Assembly (NCBI RefSeq): GCF_051020765.1
Contig: NW_027469565.1
Location: 1 to 64,000 of the forward strand
Length of the DNA stretch: 64,000 bases
From: Lasioglossum baleicum
Taxonomy: Eukaryota > Arthropoda > Insecta > Hymenoptera > Halictidae
Reading direction: 5' to 3'
The notes under the pieces were generated by a model. That model saw only the letters and a list, made by a program, of their open reading frames with translations, was not told the DNA's origin and searched no databases. A program made the position numbers and the translations under genes. Below, piece by piece: positions 1-12,000 of the stretch; position 1 is the stretch's first letter; the number at the start of each line of letters is the position of its first letter.

Positions 1-3000
1 ATAGTCAATCGAGTCCAACAGGAGGGGGCAACGTTCTCGAGCGGTTTGACACTCGATCTTCAAATTCATACTTGTAATTAAGGATCATGCCGCCAAAGTG
101 TATACTATTCTGCTTCTCTGAACACGAAGTAATACCCTCGATATATGGGGTCAGCTTCTCGGAAGGTAAGGCCCTCTGTAGGATGATTGACTTTGTAGGA
201 ATAGGTAACATTGTGCAACATTATGACGGTCTCCTTTAATATTCATACCGTGAAGCAAGGCGTCTATTGCAAATACTGTACTGGGCATTTACTCCCGGAA
301 TACCTGGTTTGCCTATCAGAATAGCAGGATATGTGAAGCTATGCACTTAGCCGCTCGACTCTCAAAGAAGTTGGGATCGATCTCGAACGGTCTGATTGTC
401 GATTTTCCTATTCATACATGACAATAAGGCGTCCGTCTGCTAAAATGTATACTAATTTGTTTCGCTGAGCACAACGTTATACCCACGATACAGCGGGTTA
501 CGATCTCAGAAGGTATTGATTCCGGGAAGGAGTAATACGTTATGCCAAATGGTAACGTTATCAAACGGTTTGTCGCTCTGCTTTCATATTCATGCCGTGA
601 ATAAAGGTGTCTATTACTATTACTGTTCTGCACATTTGCTCCTGGAATACCAGGCTTCACTCTCGAAATCGCAACTATAGGTGATGCTATTGATTCAGCA
701 TTCGATTCTCAAAAAAAGTGGTAACATTCGCGAACGGTTTGACCACCGACTTTGCTATACATACATGAAAATGAGGTGTCCGCCTGGTAAAATGGTAAAA
801 CTTAATTCCGTGACCTCTGAGCAGAACACTCCCTACAGCTGGATAAGCTTCACGGAAGTTAAGGTCGTTTGTAGCAATGTTAACTCTATACGAATAGGTA
901 ACCTTCTGCACGGTTTGGCACTCTAGTTTAATATTCAAACCGTGAATTAATTTTATTTCAGCGGAATTAATCCCGGAATACCAGGTTTTGTTCTTGGTAT
1001 CACAGTACAGGTGAAGCTATTGACTTAGCGGTGCAACGGTCAGGAAAGGTGGTAACGTTGTGCAGTTGTTTGAATCTCGATTTTCATACTCATACATGAA
1101 ATTCAGGAGACCGCCACTAAAATTTACAGTAATACTTTCCACTAAACACGACTTTACTATCTCGATACAGCAGGTTAGGTTCACCGCAGGTAAGGCTTTT
1201 GGTAGAAGGTTTGACTCAAAACAAATTGGTAACGTTCTCAAATTGTGTGGCGCTCTGCTTTAATAGTCAAACCATTGAAAAAGGTGTCCATTGTCAATAG
1301 TGATTACTCTTGGTATACCTGCTTTGCATCTCGGAATCACAGCCTAGGATATGGTATTGAAATAGCCGATCGGCAAACACAGACGATGATGACGCCCTCG
1401 AATAGTTTTACCCCCGATTTTCTAAATCATTCGTGAAATTATGGTGCCCGTCAATAAAATATGTGCTACTTCTTTCCTCTGAACACGACGTTATACTCTC
1501 GGTACAGCGGGATACGATCTAGTAAGGTAAGGCCATTGGTGAAAAGGTTGACTCTATAACAAACGGCAACGCTTTTCAACGTTTTGACTCCGTACTTTAA
1601 CATCTGTAGCTCGAAATAGGACGTCTAATGGCAATACTGTACGGCGCATTTACTTCCGGTAAACCATGTTTGGTTCTCGTAATCACAGGAGACGTGAAGA
1701 GATTGACTTATCCGTTCGATTCTCAATCAAGGCGGTAACGTTCTCGAACGATGTGGCTCTTGATTTTGATACTCATTAATGAAAATGTCGGCTCCCCCTG
1801 CTAGTATGTCTACTAATGTGTTTCGGTATTCTGTAAGCAGGACATTGGCTACAGCGGATTAGGCTCTCGAAAAGTATGGTTTTCGGTAAAACGAATGACT
1901 TAATACGAATTGGTAACGTTCTCGAAAAGTTTGACTCTCTGCTGTAATATTCATGCGGTGGATTAATGTTTCTATTGTCAATACTGCACAGAGTATTTAG
2001 ATCAGGGATATCTCGTCTGACTTTTGGAATCACAGGATATATGAAGCTATGGACTTACCGGTTCGTCTCTCACAGAAGGTAGCAACGTTCTCATGCGGTT
2101 AGACACTCGATCCTCTAAATCGTGCATGAAACGACGGAGCCTGTTACTAATTTGTATATGATTTTGCTTCCCTGAACACGAAAATATACTCTCGATACAG
2201 CTTCCCGAAAGGTAACGCCTTCGTTAAAAATTTGACTCTATACCAATACGTATCATTCTCCAACGATTTCACTCCCTACTTTAATGCCCATGCCGAGAGT
2301 CTACGTGTCCATTGCCAAAACTGTACACAGATTTACACCCAGGTTACCTTGTTTGACACTCGGAATCACGGGACAGGAGAAGCTACTGACTTAGCCGATC
2401 GTCTCTCACAGAAGGTGCTAACATTCTTGAACGGATTGGCCGTCTACTTTTTTTGTTCAAACCGTGAATTAAGGCGTCTATTGGAAGTACTGTCCATAGC
2501 ATTTGCTCCAGCAATACCTGGTTCGACTTTCCGAAACACACGAAATGTAAAACTATTCACCTAGCCGTTTGACTCTCAAAAGAGGTGGAAACGTTCACCG
2601 ACGATTTGAACCTACTTCTTTCTGTAGATACATGCCATTAAAGTGTCCGTCTTCTAAAGAGTCTACTAATTTGTTTCCATGAATACTAAACAAGTCACAT
2701 TCTGCAGCGGGGTATGTTCTCGGAGGGCAAGGTATCCGATACAAAGTATGAACATATAGCAGTAGGTACCGTTCCTCGGTGATTCGAATACCTATATTAC
2801 TATTTATACCGTAAATTAAGTGGTCTATTGCCAATATTGTACTGCGGAAGTTTCTCGACACTAAAATGTATAGCAGGTCGTACCTCTGAGTACGGCGTTA
2901 TACTCTCGATACAGCTGGTCAGCTTTACGGAGGGTAAGTCACTATGTTAGAATATTAACCCTACACGAATTGGTAATGTTCTACAACGGCTTGACGGACA

Positions 3001-4130
3001 GCTTTAATATTCAAACCGTGACTTGTTGTATCTATGGCCAAGACTATACAGCGCATTTACTCCCGAAAAATCTCGTTTAACTTTGGGAACCCCAAGGTAT
3101 GTGACATAACCGTTTGTCTTACACTGAAGGTGGAAATTTTCTCGAACGGATTGACACTCGATTTTCTAATTCAAGCATGGATTTAAGAAGCCGTCACTAA
3201 TGTGTATACTAATATGTTTCCCTAAACTCGTAGCTATACTCTTGATACTGCGAGTTAGCTTCTCCGTCGGTAAGGCATTCGGTTGAAGCGTTTGACTGAT
3301 ATTGCAGATAGTAACGTTCTCCCTATTTTAAAATTCGCGGTGAAAATTAAGGTATACATTACCAATAATCATCATCAGATTTACTCACAGATTTGCTGGT
3401 TTGACTCTGCGAATCACAGGATGGGCCACGCTTTTGACTCAGGCGTTCGAATCTCAAGGAAGTTGTTAATGTTATTCAACGGTTTGACACTCGATTTTCT
3501 AAAAGATACACACAACTAAGGTCCCTGTCAATTAAATGTCTACTAATTTGTTTTACTGAACACGAAATAATTCTCTCGATAGAGCGGGTTAGCATCTCGG
3601 AAGGAAAGGCCTTCGGTATAAGAATGTACTCAATACCATTTCGTAACGCGCTACAACGGTTTGGCACTGTACTTTAATGCTCGTACCGTGAATTAAAGTG
3701 TTTATTGACAGTAATGTTCCGCGCATTTACTCCCGGAATACCTGGCTTGGCTCTCGGATTCATAGTACATGTGGGGCTATTGACTAAGTTGTGAGTCGTT
3801 CAAGGAAGTTGGTATCGTTCTGGAATGATTTGGCCCTCTATCTTGTAATTCATACATAAACTTATGATGCCAATCTCTCAAAGGTATACTGTTGTCTTTG
3901 TCTGAACACGATGTTATACTCTCGACACGGCGGGTTTCCTGCTCGAAAGGTAAGACTTTCGGTAAAAGGTTTGTCTCTATACCGATGAGTACCGTTCTAC
4001 AACGGATTGGCGGTCTGCTTCAATATTCATACCCTGAATTAAGGTGTCTATTGCCCATACTCTTCAGCCAAATTACGCCTGGAATACCTGGTTTAACTCC
4101 CGGAATCACAGGATAGGTGAAGCTATTATC
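1..4130 (+). repeat. Left arm of large inverted duplication
   Basis: Near-identical to the reverse complement of about 52590-57430, far above the background similarity between monomers. Anchors pair as 211 with 57220, 938 with 56492, 1241 with 56189, 1918 with 55512, 2232 with 54509, and 3880-3900 with 52840-52860. Similarity falls to background after about 4130 (gaagctattatctaagccg). The arm reaches the left edge of the window, so the true duplication is longer than seen here. Confidence 0.88.
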
Positions 4131-5464
4131 TAAGCCGTTCGATTCTCAACTGAGATGGTAACGCCCTAGAATGGTTTTACCCTCGATGTATAAAGTCATG
4201 AATGAAATAAAGATGCCAGCCTGTATAGTATATAATAACTTGTTCCTCTGTACACTATGCTATGCTCTCATATACAGCGGATAAGGCATTCGCAGTATAA
4301 GGTTTTCAGTAAAACATTTGACGTTATACCAATAGGTAACGCTCTCAATTGGAGTGACTTTCTACTTTCATATTAAATCCGTGAATTAAGGTGTCGGATG
4401 GCAACACTCATCTGCGGATTTACGCCCGGAATATCTGGCTTGACTCCCGGAATCACAGGGTAGGTGAAGCTAACAGCTAAGGCGTTCGATTCTCAACTGA
4501 GGTGGTAACGATCACGATCGGTTTTAACCTCAATCTTCCAATACAAACATGATGTTAAGGCCAGCGACACTAAAATGTTTACTAATTTGCTCCTCTAAAC
4601 ACGAAGACATAATCTCGATGCAGAGGGTTAGCTTCTCCGAAAGTAGGGCCTTCAGTAAAAAGTTTGAACACATAGCAATAGGGAACGTCAAAAACGGTAT
4701 GACTCTGTTAATTAATATTCTTACCATGAAATTCCGTGCCTAATGCCAACACTGTGCAGCGGGTTCAGACGCGGACTACCTGGTTTGACTCATGGAATCA
4801 CAGGCTAGGTGAAGCTGTTAAGTAAGCCATTCGACACATATAGGAGGTGGTAACTTTCTCGAAAGGCTTCACTCATGATTGTTTTATACATATGTGTAAA
4901 TAAGGTGCCCGTCATTTGAATGTATACTAATTTGATTCTCTCAATACGAGGATATACACCCGATACAGCGGATTCTGTTCACGGAAGGATAAGTATTCGG
5001 AAAAAGGACATTATACAAATTAGTAATGATGTCCGTGGGATTGACTCTCTACTTCACCATACACACCGCGGAATGATGTGTCTATTCCCAATAGTTTTTA
5101 GCGGTCTTACTCCCAGAATGTCTGTCCTGATTCTCGGATTCACAGGATAGATGAAGCTATTTGCATAGCAGTGCGATTCCCCACTAAGCTGGTAACATTC
5201 TAGGACAGTTTAACACACAATTTTCCAATTCATGCTTGAAACGAAGGTGCTCGTCACTAAAATGCATATTAATTTGTTGCTCCGAACACGAAATTATGTT
5301 CCCGATCCAGCGGGTTAGCTTCTCGGATAGTTAGGTATTTGGTAAGTAGAATGACTTTATACCAATTGGTAACGTTCTCCGACGGTTTGACGGCCTGCCT
5401 TTATATTGAAGCCGTGAACTATGGTGGCTATTGCCAATACTGTGCAGCGCATTTACTCCCGTAC
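1..5464 (+). repeat. Satellite array block 1, forward polarity
   Basis: Head-to-tail copies of the satellite monomer read on the + strand, with unit starts (gaagct-like) at 335, 683 and 1013. Individual monomers carry many substitutions and small indels relative to the consensus. Most are subtype A; subtype B units are seen near 1740-1910 and 2590-2760. The stretch up to about 4130 is an inverted duplicate of 52590-57430. The block ends near 5464, where a forward copy stops after tttactcccg and the array continues as its reverse complement. I see no gene, RNA gene or non-satellite insertion in it. Confidence 0.93.
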
Positions 5465-8400
5465 AATGATTCTGAAAGTCAAGTCAAGTCCAGGTATGAG
5501 TAAGGTGCAGAGTCAAACAGTTGTAGAACATTACGAATTGGCATAGAGACAAACTGTTTACCGACGGTCTTACCTTCCGAGAGCCCATCCCGCTGTAGCG
5601 ATTGGCTAGAGGATTGAGAGTCAAACCGTTTTAGATCGTTACCACTTTCTTTGAGATTTGAACGGCTGAGTCTGTAACATTACACGTAGTTTTTGATTCC
5701 GAGAGTCAAGCCTGGTATTCCTGGAGTAAATCCGCTGAACAGCATTGACAGTGGACACCATAATTTACAGATTGGATCTAACAGTGGAGCGATAAACCGA
5801 TTGAGAACGTTACCAAATTGAATAAAGGCATTCTTTTTGCTGAATACTTTATCTTATGAGAACATAAGCCTCTGTATCGTTGGTACATCTTCGTGTTCAG
5901 AGAAACAAATTAGTATACATTATAGTGGCCGACACCATAATTTCATGTATGATATAGTAGATCGAGTGGCAAACTGTTTCAGGACGTTACCACTAGCTAT
6001 GGAGACGCACAGCTATGTCACTAGCTTCACTTATCTCGTGATTGCGAGAGTCGAACCAGGCATTCCAGGAGTAAATTCGCCGAACAGTGTTGGTACTTGT
6101 GACCTCAATTCAAGGTTCGAATATTAATATAGAGTGTCAAACTGTTCAAGATTGTAACATATTGGTATGAACTCATCTTCTTTATCGAAGGCCTTACCTT
6201 CCGATAAGCTAACCCGCTATATCTAGAGTGTAGCTTCGCGTTAGAGCAACAAATTAGTATTCAATTCTGTGACAGGCAAACTAATTTCATGTTTGACTAA
6301 GAAGGTCGAGGATCAAACCGTTCGAGAATGTTGCCACATACTGTGGGAGACGAACGGGCAAGTGAATGGCTTCAGCTAACCTGAGATTTCAAGAGTCAAA
6401 CCAGGTATTCCCAGAGTAAATATGCTGCACAGTATGTGCAATAGGCACCATAATTCACGGCTTGAGTATTAATGTAGGCCGACAAACCGTTTGAGAACGC
6501 TTCCAATTGGTACAAAGTCAAACGTTCTATTGATGACCTTACCGCCCGAAAGCATGACGCACGGTGTCGAGAGCATAGCATGATATACAGAGGAAGAAAT
6601 GGGTACGCATTTTAAACTCGGGAACCATAATTTCATATATGACTTAGAATATCGAGGAACAAACCATTTCAGAACGTTATCACATAACTTGAGAGTGGAG
6701 CAGCTGATTTAATAGCTGCTCCGATCCTGTGATTCTGAGAAGCCTACCAGATGTTCCGTGAGTAAGTCCGCGGTACTGCATTGACAACGAACACCTTTAT
6801 TCACGGCTATGATAATAAAGTAGTGCGTCGATCCGTCTGAGAACGTTACCAATTGGCATAAATACAAATCCTTTACCGCTGAACATACCGTCCGAGAACC
6901 AAACTCGCTGTATCGAGAATATAACTTCGTGTTCAGAGAAAAAAATTAGTATTCATTTTAGCCACGGGCACCATAACTGCATGTACGGATAAGAAGATGC
7001 AGTTTCAAACCGATCGACATTGTTACGACCATTTTTGGGGGCCGAACGTCTAAGCCGAAAGCTTCACCTATCCTATGATTCCACGAGTATAACCAAGTAT
7101 TCAGGAAGTAAATCTGCAGTACAGTATTGGCAATAGACACCCCAATTCGCAGTGTCAATATTATTGTTCTGAGACTATATACTGGTATAGATCAAACGTT
7201 GTACCGACGCATTCACCTACCCAGAACCAAACCCGCTATATCGAGAGTGTAACTTCGAGTTCACAGATATAATCTCGTACACATTTTAGAGTCAGTCACC
7301 TTAATTTAATGCATGAATAAGAAGTTGGTCTGTTACACCGATCGAAATCGTTATCATCTTCATTGAGAGTCACATAGATAAGGCAATTGCTTCTCCTATC
7401 CTGAAATTCCGAGAGTCACACCAGTCAGTACGGGAGTAAATCCGCTGTATTTTATAGCCAATTGGGACCATAACTTGCGCTATGATCATTTAGGTTGTAA
7501 GTAAATCTTTCGGTGACCATTAGCTATTGGTGTAGCCTAATTTTTTTACCGAAGGCCTAACCTTCCGAGAGCATAATCCGTTGTAGCAAATCCGTTGCTC
7601 TGAGTCCGTGGAGGCAATTACATGGTTCTTACAGCAGGCGGACACATTAATTTCGCGTATTAATCCGGAGGTTGTGGATAAAACCGCCAGCGAACGTTAC
7701 CACCATCTTCGAGAGCCGAACAGCTAAGCCGCTAGTGTCACCTTCCGCGTGATTCCGTGGGAGAGACCAGGTATTGCAGGAGCAAATGTGCTCCACTCTA
7801 TTGGCAATGAACACCACAATTAATTGAACATTAAAACTGAGCGTCAGACCGTTTGAGAACGTTACCAATTGGTTGAAGTGAAACCTTTTACCGCAGATCT
7901 TACCCTCCGGGATCAATACCAGCTGCATCGAGAATATAGCTTCTTGATCGGAGATACAAATTAGTAGACATTTTAGCAGACAAACTCCTTATATATACGT
8001 ATGAATATAAAAATCGAGCGTCAACCCATTCTAGAACGATTCCACATTCTCGGGCGTATCGCCAGCAATAGCTTCACCTACCCTGCGGTTCCGAGAGTCA
8101 AACCAGGTATTCCTGGAGTAAATCCGCGGAACAGGGTTCGCATTGGACACCATAATTCAAGAGTTGAATATTGAAATAGAGCTTCGATCCTTTTGAGAGC
8201 GTTATCAATTGCTTGAAAGTCAAACGCCTTACCGAAGATCTCACCCTCCGAAAAACAAACCCGCTCTATCCAGAGTATAACTTCGTATTCAGAGAAATAA
8301 ATTAGTATCCCTTTCAGTGTCGGGCACCATAATTTCGTGTACGAATAAGAACATCCATTGTCCTACCGTTCGACAGTGTAATGATCTTTTTTATGACACG

Positions 8401-8489
8401 AAGGGCTAAGTGAATAGCTCCAACTATACCGTAATTCCGAGAGCCAAACCAGGTATGCCTGTAGCAAATCCGCTTAATAGTATTAGCAA

Positions 8490-8504
8490 TTGACACCTTA
8501 ATTC
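8490..8504 (+). repeat. Left target-site duplication of element copy 1
   Basis: The 15 bases ttgacaccttaattc lie immediately before the element and recur exactly at 9048-9062. The satellite consensus here (reverse polarity) is atagacaccttaattc. Both copies share the private ttgac variant, so they come from one duplicated target rather than from two independent monomers. Confidence 0.88.
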
Positions 8505-8681
8505 TCACGCAGGGGATGCGGTTGGCATTCTGGTTCCATTGCAGTATGGGTATGAAGAACCCACCATGCCCTAGTCAGACGTACCTATGCCGAGGTGAGC
8601 AAGAACATTATTCAGGAAGTATGGTGTCCTTGCGCGGGGTACTACCAGAACGGCCCTGTATTCACTGGTACCTCGGGAAAC

Positions 8682-8692
8682 GGTTCCAGCCC
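8682..8692 (+). promoter_or_regulatory. B-box-like motif in element copy 1
   Basis: GGTTCCAGCCC, compared with the tRNA-type RNA polymerase III B box GGTTCGANTCC (two mismatches). It lies 178 bases inside the element. The second copy has GGTTCGAGCCC at the matching place (one mismatch). I find no convincing A box 30-60 bases upstream, so an internal Pol III promoter is only a possibility. Confidence 0.25.
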
Positions 8693-8929
8693 TGGGGAGG
8701 CTGGCTTCGGTCTATCGCCAGGCTTGATTGCTTGTGCTGGTCTCGAGCGTGCAGTGGTATGACCAAATCGCGAGATAGAGGGCCCCGTCCTTGGAGGTTG
8801 AGACCTACCACGGGCGAGATTCGTGACAGCAGATCGGGCACTGCCCTGCAGTGTCAGTCGGGATTTTGAAATGTCCCGGTATACCCAAGGGTTGTGCGTA
8901 GGGCGTGCAGTCTACGATCTAATTAGTAG

Positions 8930-8987
8930 GTGCGTGGTAAGGTGGGCCGCGCAATGCACTGATTGGGCGTATCCCAATGCCACGCAC
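8930..8987 (+). other. Inverted-repeat structure in element copy 1
   Basis: GTGCGTGG (8930-8937) is complementary to CCACGCAC (8980-8987). Within the loop, ATTGGG (8962-8967) pairs with CCCAAT (8973-8978) around a CGTAT loop. The element RNA could therefore fold as a stem with an inner hairpin. The second copy forms the outer stem with the same eight bases but a much shorter loop. Confidence 0.5.
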
Positions 8988-9047
8988 ATGGGGGCCGCGT
9001 CGCTAGGCCCTAGTGGCAGGCACGGCACGTTACATCACCGTCACAAG

Positions 9048-9062
9048 TTGACACCTTAATTC
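9048..9062 (+). repeat. Right target-site duplication of element copy 1
   Basis: An exact 15-base repeat of 8490-8504. After it the interrupted monomer resumes with acggttcgaatattaa, as the reverse-polarity consensus requires. Confidence 0.88.
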
Positions 9063-12000
9063 ACGGTTCGAATATTAAGGTAGAGCGTCAAACCATTGAA
9101 GGTCATTACTTATTCGAATAGAATCTAACTTTTAACCGAAGGCCTTACCTTCCGAGGAGACCAAACCTTCGTAAGGAATGCCTTGCTTAGTGTTTATGGA
9201 AACATATAAGAACACATTTTAGCGACAGCACCTAATTTCAAGTATGAATTACAAGCTCCAGGACCAAACAGAAGGAGGACGTCGCCACATTGCTCGAGAG
9301 ACGTACGGCTACGTCAATTGCTTCCCCTATCCTGAGATTTCAAGGGTCCAACCAGGTAATCCGAGAGTAAATCCGCTGAAGTGTGTTGGCAATGGACACC
9401 TCAGTTCCAGGTATGAATATTAATGCAGGCCGTTAAACAGCTGTTGAAAGTTACCAATTCCTATAAAGCTATCGTTTTACTGAAGACCTTACCCTCCGAA
9501 AAACCGACCCAGTGCGTCGTCAGCATAACTTCGTGTTCAGAGAATGAAATTAATCTCCATTTCAGTAACGTGCACCATAAGTTCGTGTATGAATTAAATT
9601 GTCTATCGTCAAATCATTCGAGAAGTTTACAACCTTCTGTGGGAGAGGAACGGCCAAGTGAGTAACATCACCATTCCTGAGATTCCAAGGGTCAAACCAG
9701 GTAATCCGAGAGTAAATCCGCTGTACAGTATTGGCAATAGACATCTTAATTCACGGTTTCAATATTACAGCAGATCTTCAAACCGTTGTAGAACATTACC
9801 AATTCGTATAAAGACAATGTTTTGCCGAAGACCTTACCCACCAATAAACTATACGACTGTATTGAGAGTATCACTTCGGGTTTAGAGAATCACGTTACTA
9901 TACATTATAGTGATGGCATCTTTATTTCGTGCACGAATTAGGAAACTGAGGGTCAAACCGATCGAGGCCATTTCCAACTTGAATGATATTCGAGCAGCCA
10001 TGTCAATAGCTTCATATATCCCGTGTTTCCGAAATTCATGCCAGATGTTCCGGGAGCAAATCCGCTGAACAGTATTGGCGATAGGTACTTTAGTTCACGG
10101 TTTGAATATTAATGCGGAACGTCCAAACGTTGTAGAACGTTACCAATTCTTATAAAGTCAAACGTCTCAATGATGACCTCACCCAACGAAAGCCTAATCC
10201 GTTGTATCGGGAGTATTACATCGTGTTCAGGGGAACAAATTAATTTACACCTTAGTGACGGACACCTTAATTTCATATATGAATTATAAGATCGAGTGTA
10301 ATTTCGTACGTTAACGTTAAAGCTTAGTTCAGAATCGAACGCCTTAGTTATTATCTTCACCTATCCTATGATTCCGAAATTGCATCAGGGTATTCCGGGC
10401 GTAAATGCGCTGAGGATTATTGTTAATAGATAAATAAATTCGGGGAATGAATATGAATATAGAGCGTCGCACCGTGTGGAAACGCACTAATTGCTATAAA
10501 GCCAAACGTTTTACCGAATACCTCACCGTCCGAGAAGCTAACCAGCCGTGTACTGCTACGTGTTTAAGGATACACGTTAGTAAACATTTTATTGACTGGG
10601 ACGTTGATTTCATTATGAATAAGAAGGTCGAGCGTCTAACCTTTCTAGAAAATTGCCATATTCTGTGTGAGACAAACGGCTAAGTCAGTAGTTCCTCGGA
10701 TCCAGCAATTCCGAGAGCCAAACCAGGTATACCGGGAGTAAATCCGCTCAACAGTTTTGGCAATGGGTACCTCCATTCACGGTTTGAATATTAATGCAGG
10801 CCGTCAAGCCGTTGTAGAACGATAACTATTCGCGTAGTGTTAAATGTCTGACAGAATGCCTTTACATCTGAAAAACTGGCCGGCTGTATCGAGAGAATGA
10901 CACCGCGCTCACTAGTAGACAATTTTCTAACGACCTCCTTACATCAATGCATGAATTAGGAGATCGAGGTTGTAACGTTTCGAGAATGTTAGCACCTTCT
11001 GCGAGAGAGGAACGGCTAAATCTATAGCTGCACCTATCCTGCGATTCCGACAGTCAGGTTTGGTATTCTGAGAGTCAGTCCGCTGTACAGTGTTGGCAAT
11101 AGACGCCTTAACTCACGGTATGCATGTTAAAGTAGAAGTCAATTCGTCAGAGAACTTTACCTATTGGTATATGGTCATTCTTTTCAGCGAGCACATAACC
11201 TTCCTAGAACATATCCCGCAGGAGCGACTGTCGTGCTTAGTGCTCAGCCAAACAAATGAGTAGATATTATAGCAGAAGCACACCTAATATTTAAATATGA
11301 ATTAGAAGATCGAGTGTCAAACCGTTCGAGACCATTCGTACCTTCATTGGGAGTGGAACGGTTAATTCAATAGCTTCTCCTATCTAATGATTCCGACAGT
11401 TAAATCAGGTATTCCTGGAGTAAATGCTGTCTACGGAATTGTCAATTAACACCTTCATTCGCGATTTGAATATTGCAGTAGAGCGTCAAGCCGTTTGAGA
11501 GTATTACGAATTGGTATAAATTCATTAATCATATCCAACACCTTTCCTTCTGAGCAACCAATCCTCGGTAGGGATCGTCTTGGCTACTTTTCACAGGAAG
11601 CAATAAGTAGACATTTTGGCAGGCGGACATCTTATTTTCATGTATGAATAGGAGGGTGGAGTGACAAACCGCTTGAGAAAATTACTCCCTTCTTTGAGAA
11701 TAGAACGGCTAAGCCAATAGCTTCATCCGTCACGTGATTTCTAGAGCTCAGCAAGGTATTCCTGGCGTATATCCCCTGAATAGTATTGGCAATAGACAAC
11801 CTAATACTCGCCACGGGTGTTAAAGTAGGGAGGCAAATTGTCGGAGAACATTACCAATTTCTGTTATGTCATTCTTTTAGCCAAATATATTACCTTCCGA
11901 GAACCTAATCCGCTGGACGAAGTGCCTTGCCTAGTGTTCACAGATTCAAATTAGAAGACATTTTAGCAGACGGACACTTTATTTTCATGTATGAATAACA

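Larger units (their letters stand above)
8505..9047 (+). mobile_element. GC-rich dispersed element, copy 1 (SINE-like or non-autonomous retroposon)
   Basis: A 543-bp insertion unlike the satellite and visibly richer in GC, starting tcacgcaggggatgcgg and ending catcaccgtcacaag. A perfect 15-bp target-site duplication flanks it, and removing one copy restores a continuous monomer. Long duplications of variable length are typical of target-primed reverse transcription by LINE machinery. There are no TG...CA ends and no terminal inverted repeats, which argues against a solo LTR or DNA transposon. A reversed homologue lies at 35071-35591, perhaps 75-80% identical by eye. Inside are a B-box-like word (8682-8692), a stem pair (8930-8937 with 8980-8987) and a CTAGG-C-CCTAG palindrome near the end. 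A 117-codon frame opens at 8516, but the second copy stops in that frame, so coding is doubtful. The family is not one I recognise. Confidence 0.85.

Noticed and set aside
8516..8869. A 117-codon frame in element copy 1 as a protein gene
   Set aside because: In copy 2 the same frame meets a stop after the shared SLRGV stretch, and the rest is not conserved, so it is most likely a consequence of high GC content.
8505..9047. Element as a solo LTR or MITE
   Set aside because: There are no TG...CA ends and no terminal inverted repeats, and the 15-bp target duplication is far longer than the 4-6 bp of LTR elements or the 2-10 bp of most DNA transposons.
8505..9047. Element as rRNA or tRNA gene
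   Set aside because: It does not resemble 5S rRNA, and apart from a B-box-like word there is no tRNA cloverleaf, anticodon arm or A box that I can place.
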